NCBI GenBank assembly: GCA_002718285.1 | Contig: PBAR01000012.1 | Span: 19,683-24,928, forward strand | DNA: 5,246 nucleotides | Reading direction: 5' to 3' | Origin: Fidelibacterota bacterium | GTDB lineage: Bacteria > Marinisomatota > Marinisomatia > Marinisomatales > UBA1611 | Translations under genes and position numbers: made by a program | Shown: positions 1 to 5,246 of the stretch, in pieces | How positions within the stretch are numbered: position 1 is the first letter of the stretch | How the letters are laid out: each line of letters starts with the position of its first letter | The notes under the pieces: generated by a model | Told to the model about the DNA's origin: nothing | The model's input: the letters and a program-made list of their open reading frames with translations, nothing else | Databases searched by the model: none

Positions 1-48
1 AATTTTGAATTTGGTGCAAAACCTAACCTGAAAATGACAAAACATTGA
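1..48 (+). CDS. 3' end of an upstream gene (partial, unidentified)
   Basis: Frame 1 is open from the first base of the window to a TGA at 46-48, giving a 15-residue C-terminal tail that ends KPNLKMTKH. The other two forward frames hit stops within about 30 bases (TAA at 24-26 and TGA at 29-31). The stop overlaps the TTG start of the next gene in a TTGA arrangement, which suggests that both genes share a transcript and are translationally coupled. The tail is too short to assign a family. An ATG at 34-36 lies in this frame but would encode only four residues, so it is internal to the gene. Confidence 0.5.
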   Translation, partial: NFEFGAKPNLKMTKH

Positions 49-2150
49 AAATAACTGTTTCAGAACCTGATCAGTTTTTTTGGATTATTTTTTTTATTAG
101 TCTGATAATAATCTATTATTCATTTATATCTCCAAGTTTTTCCAAAAGGATTTGGTCAATTATTTTTCTTCGCTTTTCAGTTATATCATTACTCATTTTT
201 TTATTCTTAGATCCGAAAATAGAATTCGAAAAGAAAATAACTAATGATTTAAACTGGAACATTTATGTTGATAGATCTTTAAGTATGTCATATCATTCTC
301 ATCCTTCATCGGTCTCATTAGTATCAGGTATAGACGAGTTTAGAAAGAAATTAAATAAGAAAGGTGTTTCTACTTCTATTATAGGTTTTGGTTCTGTACT
401 TGATTCAATCTGGAATGAGGGAAATAAAAAACTAGATGGTATTGCAACAAATGTTGGCATAGTCCTAGACCATATTGAAGAGAATAATTATCAGGGTATT
501 GCTGGTGCAATACTATTTACTGATGGACAAGTTAATATTGGTTCTGGAATTCCTGCAGAAGGATTAAAAAAAGGAATACCAATTCATATAGTAGGCATAG
601 GAGATGCAAACCCTATGGTTGATGTTGAAGTCAATTCAATAGATGTTCCACCCTTGGCCATTAAAGGGAGTGAAGTAGATTTGAATATAACATTATTAAG
701 TCATGGTGATATAAATGAACGTTCTAATGTTACATTATATCAAGGGGATAAATTAATTGGATCGAAGGTAATATCATTATCTGGAAACGGTAGTCAAGAG
801 AGAGTTCGTTTTCGATTAAAGCCTTCGAAAACTGGCCTTGCTACTTATGTGGTACAAGTTAATGCTCTTGCTGAAGAGGTTAATATAAAGAATAATAAGC
901 AAACAGTCCAAATCCAAGTTTTAAAGGATGAATATAAAATTGCTATTTTAACTGGAGCACCTAATTTTAACACATTTGTTTTAAAAAAAATTATAATTAG
1001 TAATCCAGAATTCAGATTAGATCATTATGTATACCGCCAAAATGGCTTTTATCCACCACTTAATAAATTCTGGGATAAACAATATGATCTTATTCTTTTT
1101 GATAATCACCCTATTACAGATAATTTTAAGATTTGGAGAAATTATTTAAAGGCATTTGCTAAAAAACTAGTATCTCATCAATCCAATTTTGCAATAATTA
1201 ATGGACCCAATATGAATACAAATTCTGCGAAAGATTTTTTTTCTTTGCTTGATTTAAAATTAACTGATTCAATTTTTGAAGACGAGAGCGCTACCCAATG
1301 GAATTTAACAGAAAATTGGTTTAGCCTATTTCCATTTAAATTCGTTGTTGGCAGCAATAAATCAGATAATGATTTACCACCTCTATTACCAGGTATGGTA
1401 ATTGATACAACAAACATAAAAGTTCTAGCAAATTTTACTAGTTCAGATTTAGAAATTCCGCTATTTCTAGTAGGCCAAAAGAATTCATTAAGGTTTTTTG
1501 TTTGTACTTCTCCAGAGCTTTATACATTATTTTACAGAACACAGGATACACATTTATCGGGGATATTACCCGATATTTTAAATCCAATATTTGGCTGGCT
1601 TATAAATACAGGAGGGAATCAAGATATTTATTTTCGTTCTAATAAAAACTCTTATCAACAAGGAGAAAGTATATTATTAATAGGGGAACCTCTATCGAGC
1701 AACCAATTTTTTGGTGAAGGAGTTGTGAACCTTTATTTAGATGGAAAACTAATAAATAAAAAACCTTTGCTTTTTGATCAAGTCACAGGATTATTTCGTA
1801 GTCAATTTTGGGCTTCACAATCAGGAAAAATTGATTACGAAATTGAGTTTAGTCAATCTGGGAAAAATTTTATCATGAATCGAGGATCATTTCAGGTACA
1901 AGAAAGCCAGCTTGAAATGAATAAAGTATATCTTAATGAAAAACCATTACAGAGATTAGCTACCCTTTCCAATGGTGTTTATAAAAACTGGGATAAAAGA
2001 AGTGATTTAATTAGTATGATTCGCCCAATATCTAAAAATCAGAATTTTTCTTATAAAATTGCACTAAATGAAAATATTATATTTTTTCTGTTGATTCTAG
2101 TTTTACTTACATTAGAATGGATAATTCGAAAAAAAATAGGTTTAATGTGA
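45..2150 (+). CDS. Membrane-anchored vWA-domain protein with Ig-like and GATase1-like regions
   Basis: This is a 701-residue predicted envelope protein. Two hydrophobic helices (about residues 10-28 and 38-56) are separated by a basic loop (SFSKR), and a third helix (about 677-694) is followed by RKK. Positive-inside reasoning puts the large middle part in the periplasm. A vWA domain spans about 70-190 and has a full metal-ion-dependent adhesion site: D76-x-S78-x-S80, T135 and D160 (in FTDG). Residues about 192-292 and 521-620 look like beta-sandwich (Ig-like) regions. Residues about 296-520 resemble the GATase1-like core seen in this type of protein; the probable elbow segment (IINGPNM, 385-391) has no cysteine, so enzymatic activity is unlikely. 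The TTG start is chosen because an in-frame TAA lies at 24-26, no ATG occurs in frame before residue 81, and TTG overlaps the upstream stop. No clear Shine-Dalgarno sequence is seen. The precise role is unknown; metal-dependent protein binding in envelope assembly is an inference from the domains. Confidence 0.85.
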   Translation: MKITVSEPDQFFWIIFFISLIIIYYSFISPSFSKRIWSIIFLRFSVISLLIFLFLDPKIEFEKKITNDLNWNIYVDRSLSMSYHSHPSSVSLVSGIDEFRKKLNKKGVSTSIIGFGSVLDSIWNEGNKKLDGIATNVGIVLDHIEENNYQGIAGAILFTDGQVNIGSGIPAEGLKKGIPIHIVGIGDANPMVDVEVNSIDVPPLAIKGSEVDLNITLLSHGDINERSNVTLYQGDKLIGSKVISLSGNGSQERVRFRLKPSKTGLATYVVQVNALAEEVNIKNNKQTVQIQVLKDEYKIAILTGAPNFNTFVLKKIIISNPEFRLDHYVYRQNGFYPPLNKFWDKQYDLILFDNHPITDNFKIWRNYLKAFAKKLVSHQSNFAIINGPNMNTNSAKDFFSLLDLKLTDSIFEDESATQWNLTENWFSLFPFKFVVGSNKSDNDLPPLLPGMVIDTTNIKVLANFTSSDLEIPLFLVGQKNSLRFFVCTSPELYTLFYRTQDTHLSGILPDILNPIFGWLINTGGNQDIYFRSNKNSYQQGESILLIGEPLSSNQFFGEGVVNLYLDGKLINKKPLLFDQVTGLFRSQFWASQSGKIDYEIEFSQSGKNFIMNRGSFQVQESQLEMNKVYLNEKPLQRLATLSNGVYKNWDKRSDLISMIRPISKNQNFSYKIALNENIIFFLLILVLLTLEWIIRKKIGLM

Positions 2151-2212
2151 ATTTTAGTAAGAAATTGAAGATCACGTTAAATTTAATTTTGAAAATGAAA
2201 GGTAATAAGTGA
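2117..2212 (+). CDS. Possible small basic ORF bridging the vWA gene and ugd (doubtful)
   Basis: An ATG at 2117 opens a 31-codon reading frame that overlaps the last 34 bases of the vWA gene in the -1 frame. It ends at TGA 2210-2212, overlapping the GTG start of ugd by four bases (GTGA). The peptide is lysine- and asparagine-rich (8 K, 1 R, 6 N, 1 D) with a short hydrophobic patch (ITLNLIL), and resembles no family I recognise. No good ribosome binding site precedes it. It could be a coupling leader, the tail of a -1 frameshift product of the vWA gene, or simply chance. The near-perfect fit of its stop to the ugd start is the only positive evidence. Confidence 0.15.
   Translation: MDNSKKNRFNVNFSKKLKITLNLILKMKGNK
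2151..2208. other. Short AT-rich spacer between the vWA gene and ugd
   Basis: This is the only real intergenic gap in the window (58 bases). I see no convincing rho-independent terminator: the only symmetry is ATTTT-G-AAAAT at 2186-2196, too short and AT-only. I also see no paired -35/-10 boxes at good spacing, although TTGAAG at 2165-2170 is a weak -35-like hexamer. The sugar cassette may therefore be read through from upstream, or have a promoter that I cannot recognise in this lineage. The spacer also carries the ugd ribosome binding site. Confidence 0.5.
2198..2202 (+). promoter_or_regulatory. Ribosome binding site of ugd
   Basis: AAAGG lies six bases upstream of the GTG at 2209, a good Shine-Dalgarno match at suitable spacing. 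It supports GTG as the ugd start. The dinucleotide-binding motif begins only a few residues later (ITVIGTGYVG), so no downstream start is possible without breaking the fold. Confidence 0.6.
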
Positions 2213-3525
2213 AAAAAATTACTGTAATTGGTACAGGATATGTTGGATTAGTAAGTGGAGCAGGGATATCTGAATTTGGTCATAAAGTAATCTGCACTGA
2301 TATAAATGTCGAAAAGATCAATAAGTTGAAGGAGGGCGAGATTCCTATTTATGAGCCAGGTCTTGCTGAATTAATAAAACGCAATATGGATGGGGATCGT
2401 CTTTCATTTTCTTTAGATGTGAGCCAATCTATTCGCAAATCTGATGTTATATTTATTGCAGTAGGTACGCCACAAGGTGCTAATGGAGAAGCAGATATTG
2501 GTGCTGTTGAGAGTGTAGCTCATACCATTGGAAAAAATTTAAATTCCTATAAAATAATTTGTACGAAAAGTACAGTACCAATTGGAACTGGGAAGAAGAT
2601 CTATAATATTATAAAGGATGTTGGTTCTAAAGAAAATATGTTTGATTATGTATCTAATCCAGAATTTTTAAGAGAAGGATCTGCAGTAAAAGATTTTCTT
2701 TGGCCAGATCGGGTTGTAATTGGTGCCACAAATAAAAAGGCTTTTGATATTTTGAAAGATGTTTATAGTCCTCTGTATGTTAATGAAACACCTATCCTAC
2801 ATACAAATATAGAAACTGCTGAAATGATTAAATATGCAGCTAACGCATTTCTAGCACTTAAAATAAGTTATATTAATGAAGTCGCAAACCTATGCGAGGA
2901 AGTTGGTGCAGATGTACACCAAGTTGCAAAAGCGATGGGACAAGATGGTCGAATAAGCCCAAAATTTTTGCATCCAGGACCAGGATTTGGGGGATCCTGT
3001 TTTCCTAAGGATACGCAAGCAATTGCTGAATTAGCACGGAAAAAAGGTGCTCCGATGAATACAATTGATGCAGCTATCATAACGAATACTAATCAGAGGA
3101 AGAGGATGTCTGAAAAGTTAAGAAATTTATTAGATGGTAGTTTTTACGGTAAAAAAGTGGGTGTTCTAGGACTTGCTTTTAAACCAAATACTGATGATGT
3201 TCGAGAATCATCATCTATTGATATAATTAGATCTATTTTAAATGGTCATGGAAAAGTCAAGGCTTATGATCCGATCGCAAATATACAAATGGAAAATTTT
3301 TTTCCTAATGTAGATTATTATAATTCTTGGTCAGAAGCTTGTAATGGAACTGATGCGGTTGCTATTATGACTGATTGGAATGAATTTAGAGGAATGGATC
3401 TTCATTATTTACAGTCTATTATGAATGCCCCAGTAATTTTAGATACTAGGAATATTTTAAATGTAGAACAACTATTGGGGAATGGATTTCGCTTTGATAG
3501 CGTAGGTAGAGAAAATAATCTATGA
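2209..3525 (+). CDS. ugd: UDP-glucose 6-dehydrogenase
   Basis: This cytosolic enzyme oxidises UDP-glucose to UDP-glucuronate in two NAD+-dependent steps, supplying uronic acid for surface polysaccharides. The 438-residue length is normal for the bacterial UDP-glucose/GDP-mannose dehydrogenase family. The N-terminal Rossmann domain starts with G8-T-G-Y-V-G13 and has D31 at the end of the second strand. Other family motifs are AVGTP (84-88), STVPIGTG (121-128), NPEFLREG (150-157, with E152), and the central helix EMIKYAANAF with K208 and N212. The catalytic cysteine is C264 in GFGGSCFPKD (259-268), followed by D268. The C-terminal UDP-binding domain has GLAFKPNTDDVRESSS (321-336, with R332). 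All key residues are present. The fold alone does not exclude a related substrate such as UDP-ManNAc, but the motifs and length fit UDP-glucose best. The gene starts at GTG and its stop overlaps rfbC by ATGA. Confidence 0.95.
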   Translation: MKKITVIGTGYVGLVSGAGISEFGHKVICTDINVEKINKLKEGEIPIYEPGLAELIKRNMDGDRLSFSLDVSQSIRKSDVIFIAVGTPQGANGEADIGAVESVAHTIGKNLNSYKIICTKSTVPIGTGKKIYNIIKDVGSKENMFDYVSNPEFLREGSAVKDFLWPDRVVIGATNKKAFDILKDVYSPLYVNETPILHTNIETAEMIKYAANAFLALKISYINEVANLCEEVGADVHQVAKAMGQDGRISPKFLHPGPGFGGSCFPKDTQAIAELARKKGAPMNTIDAAIITNTNQRKRMSEKLRNLLDGSFYGKKVGVLGLAFKPNTDDVRESSSIDIIRSILNGHGKVKAYDPIANIQMENFFPNVDYYNSWSEACNGTDAVAIMTDWNEFRGMDLHYLQSIMNAPVILDTRNILNVEQLLGNGFRFDSVGRENNL

Positions 3526-4070
3526 AAGTTGTAAATTCAAAACTTCCTGGTGTAATGATTATTACTCCTAATATCTTCAAAGATGTAAGAGGATACTTTT
3601 TTGAATCCTATCGAAAATCTTGGTTTAAGGAAAATGGTATTCCTTATGATTTTGTGCAGGATAATGAGGTTAAATCAAAAAAAGGAGTGCTTCGTGGTCT
3701 ACATTATCAGCTAAATCAGCCCCAGGGTAAACTAATTCGAGTTAATTCGGGTAGTATTTTAGACGTCGTAGTAGATATCCGTAAAGGGTCTCCTTATTTT
3801 GGCCAATCAGAAGTCGTAGAGCTTGATAGCAATGACTGCAAAATGTTGTACGTTCCTGAAGGATTCGCACATGGATATCTAGTTACTTCAGATGTAGCTT
3901 TCGTAGCATATAAATGTACAAAAGAATATTCTCCATCCGATCAGTATGGAATTATGTGGAGTGATCCGTTTTTGGATTTAAACTGGGGCATTGATAATCC
4001 TATCTTATCAAAGATGGATCGGAAATGGCCAACACTTCAAAAACAAATTAACCTTCCAGTTTATTCATGA
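3522..4070 (+). CDS. rfbC: dTDP-4-dehydrorhamnose 3,5-epimerase
   Basis: This is a cupin-fold epimerase that converts dTDP-4-keto-6-deoxy-D-glucose to dTDP-4-keto-L-rhamnose, the third step of dTDP-L-rhamnose synthesis. At 182 residues it has the usual RmlC length. Visible family motifs are DVRGYFFES (21-29), QDN (46-48), LRGLHYQ (57-63) with the catalytic base H61, [11 protein letters not shown] (84-94), [10 protein letters not shown] (110-119), and YKCTKEYSP (130-138) with Y130 at the position of the catalytic tyrosine. ILSKMD (161-166) supplies D166 at the place of the aspartate paired with the histidine. With these residues all present, 3,5-epimerase is favoured over a 3-epimerase or a ketoisomerase relative. 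The ATG start overlaps the ugd stop (ATGA) with no strong Shine-Dalgarno sequence, which points to translational coupling. The stop overlaps rfbB in the same way. Confidence 0.94.
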   Translation: MKVVNSKLPGVMIITPNIFKDVRGYFFESYRKSWFKENGIPYDFVQDNEVKSKKGVLRGLHYQLNQPQGKLIRVNSGSILDVVVDIRKGSPYFGQSEVVELDSNDCKMLYVPEGFAHGYLVTSDVAFVAYKCTKEYSPSDQYGIMWSDPFLDLNWGIDNPILSKMDRKWPTLQKQINLPVYS

Positions 4071-5113
4071 GCACGTATTTAATCACTGGAGGATGCGGAT
4101 TTATCGGTTCAAACTTCATACGATTTATTACTAATAATAATTCGAATATTAATATTATTAATCTAGATAAAATGACCTACGCGGGCAATTCTCATAATCT
4201 TGATGGTATTGATAAATCTCGCTATCACTTTGTTCATGGTGATATATGTGATTCTCAATTAGTAGGCCAATTGTTTAGTAAATACCAATTTGACAGTTTG
4301 ATCCATTTTGCAGCCGAGAGTCATGTAGATCGTTCTATTGATGGTCCTGCTGACTTTATACAGACAAACATAGTTGGAACATTAAATTTACTAAATCAGT
4401 GTAAAGAATATTTGGGTAAGGAGAATAAATCTAATTTTAGGTTCATCCATGTATCTACAGATGAAGTATATGGTTCATTAAATAGTAAGGGTAAATTTAT
4501 AGAAAGTACTCCTTATGACCCAAGCTCCCCCTATTCTGCATCTAAAGCAGGTTCAGATCATCTTGTACGAGCATGGTACCGTACTTTTGGATTACCAACA
4601 TTGATAACAAATTGTTCTAATAATTATGGCCCCTACCAGTTTCCCGAAAAATTAATTCCGCTTATGATTATTAATTGCTTGCAAAATAAAAAATTACCAT
4701 TATATGGTAATGGAGAGAATGTAAGAGATTGGTTATATGTCGAAGATCATTGTCTAGCCATTCAAACTGTATTGAATTCAGGTGAAGTAGGGCAGACTTA
4801 TAATATTGGTGGTAATAGTGAGGTTAAGAATTTAGATGTAGTATTGACAATTTGTTCTATATTAGATCAAATTTTGCCAAAGGAGGATGGATCAAATTAT
4901 GCTGAATTAATTACGTATGTTGAGGATCGACCAGGCCATGATTTCAGATATGCTATTGATGCATCAAAGATTAATAACAAATTAGGATGGTCACCTTCTG
5001 AGTCCTTTGAATCTGGGATGCAAAAAACAATTAATTGGTATTTAAATAACCAGGAATGGTGGCAATCAATACAACAAAATACATATCAACAGGAAAGGTT
5101 AGGTATATTTTAA
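4067..5113 (+). CDS. rfbB: dTDP-glucose 4,6-dehydratase
   Basis: This extended short-chain dehydrogenase/reductase turns dTDP-glucose into dTDP-4-keto-6-deoxy-D-glucose with bound NAD+, the second step of the dTDP-rhamnose route. The 348-residue length is typical. The Rossmann motif TGGCGFIGS is at 7-15, followed by D34 in LDKMTYAGN, a family signature. GDI (58-60) and [10 protein letters not shown] (82-91) follow. The catalytic dehydratase triplet T131-D132-E133 sits in STDEVYG, and the SDR pair Y156/K160 is in PYSASK. The substrate-binding stretches [17 protein letters not shown] (182-198) and [13 protein letters not shown] (216-228) are intact, as are [13 protein letters not shown] (286-298) and the KLGW motif. 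The TDE triplet and the YAGN signature separate it from UDP-glucose 4-epimerase. The start overlaps rfbC by ATGA, and rfbA begins 2 bases after the stop. Confidence 0.96.
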   Translation: MSTYLITGGCGFIGSNFIRFITNNNSNINIINLDKMTYAGNSHNLDGIDKSRYHFVHGDICDSQLVGQLFSKYQFDSLIHFAAESHVDRSIDGPADFIQTNIVGTLNLLNQCKEYLGKENKSNFRFIHVSTDEVYGSLNSKGKFIESTPYDPSSPYSASKAGSDHLVRAWYRTFGLPTLITNCSNNYGPYQFPEKLIPLMIINCLQNKKLPLYGNGENVRDWLYVEDHCLAIQTVLNSGEVGQTYNIGGNSEVKNLDVVLTICSILDQILPKEDGSNYAELITYVEDRPGHDFRYAIDASKINNKLGWSPSESFESGMQKTINWYLNNQEWWQSIQQNTYQQERLGIF

Positions 5114-5115
5114 TC

Positions 5116-5246
5116 ATGAAGGGAATAATTTTAGCAGGTGGTAGTGGAACGAGACTATATCCTATTACAAAAGTTATATCCAAGCAATTGCTTCCTATTT
5201 ACGATAAACCAATGATATACTATCCATTGTCTACTTTAATGTTGTC
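5116..5246 (+). CDS. rfbA: Glucose-1-phosphate thymidylyltransferase, 5' part
   Basis: The first 43 codons are present and the gene runs off the window; the family is normally about 290 residues. The enzyme joins dTTP and glucose-1-phosphate to give dTDP-glucose and pyrophosphate, the committed first step of dTDP-rhamnose synthesis. The N-terminal nucleotidyltransferase signature is complete: [11 protein letters not shown] (6-16) with R13, then [18 protein letters not shown] (22-39) with K23. This run is highly characteristic of RfbA/RmlA and unlike the UDP-glucose (GalU) or CDP-glucose enzymes. The ATG at 5116 is the natural start because the protein begins directly with MKGIILAGG. It follows the rfbB stop by two bases. 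A purine-rich AGGAAAGG at 5091-5098 lies 17 bases upstream, rather far for a Shine-Dalgarno sequence, so coupling to rfbB translation is likely. Confidence 0.95.
   Translation, partial: MKGIILAGGSGTRLYPITKVISKQLLPIYDKPMIYYPLSTLML

Noticed and set aside
34..48. ATG at 34 as a separate start
   Set aside because: It encodes only four residues before TGA at 46-48 and is in frame with codons open to the window edge, so it is internal to the upstream gene.
983..990. A8 run inside the vWA gene as a second frameshift site
   Set aside because: It forms an in-phase A_AAA_AAA heptamer, but the -1 frame meets TAG at 998-1000 and the zero frame continues through conserved-looking sequence, so no useful product results.
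1178..1417. 79-codon antisense ORF within the vWA gene
   Set aside because: It lies wholly opposite a well-supported coding region, has no recognisable domain, and looks like a shadow of the sense gene.
2151..2208. Terminator or promoter between the vWA gene and ugd
   Set aside because: There is no GC-containing stem with a T tract, and no -35/-10 pair at 16-18 base spacing that stands out from the AT-rich background.
2868..3080. 70-codon antisense ORF within ugd
   Set aside because: It is the complement of the conserved ugd active-site region (GFGGSCFPKD); its openness follows from the sense codons.
4132..4160. AT-only inverted repeat (TAATAATA at 4132-4139 and TATTATTA at 4153-4160)
   Set aside because: It falls in rfbB codons for an Asn/Ile-rich stretch (about residues 22-32) in an AT-rich genome; the pairing is weak and expected by chance.

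Overview
The window is an AT-rich stretch (roughly one third G+C by eye) of a bacterial chromosome. It is fully coding on the + strand, apart from about 58 bases between the first two complete genes. TGA ends four of the five genes whose 3' ends are visible and TGG is used for tryptophan, so the standard bacterial code applies. The organism cannot be named from this window. A large membrane-anchored vWA / Ig-like / degenerate GATase1-like protein, low G+C and tight gene packing would fit an uncultured marine lineage of the Bacteroidetes-Marinimicrobia (FCB) kind, but this is a low-confidence inference.

Layout: (1) bases 1-48 are the 3' tail of an upstream gene whose TGA overlaps the next start. 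(2) 45-2150 encodes a 701-residue cell-envelope protein with two N-terminal membrane helices, a vWA domain with a complete MIDAS, two predicted beta-sandwich regions flanking a GATase1-like core, and a C-terminal membrane helix. (3) After a short spacer comes a sugar-nucleotide cassette: ugd (UDP-glucose 6-dehydrogenase, 2209-3525), rfbC (dTDP-4-dehydrorhamnose 3,5-epimerase, 3522-4070), rfbB (dTDP-glucose 4,6-dehydratase, 4067-5113) and the 5' end of rfbA (glucose-1-phosphate thymidylyltransferase, from 5116). ugd/rfbC and rfbC/rfbB overlap by ATGA, and rfbB/rfbA are 2 bases apart, so the cassette is almost certainly one operon.

Working together, RfbA makes dTDP-glucose, RfbB dehydrates it to dTDP-4-keto-6-deoxyglucose, and RfbC epimerises that to the L-configured keto sugar. 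RfbD, not in the window but probably close downstream, would reduce it to dTDP-L-rhamnose. Ugd supplies UDP-glucuronate. This is the precursor end of a surface-polysaccharide locus (O-antigen, capsule or exopolysaccharide). The vWA membrane protein precedes it on the same strand and may belong to a different functional unit.

No clearly new system is visible. The most unusual spot is the vWA-ugd junction. An A8 run there forms an in-frame A_AAA_AAA heptamer, and the -1 frame beyond it stays open for 25 codons and stops exactly in a GTGA overlap with the ugd start. It is a modest lead that could be chance.
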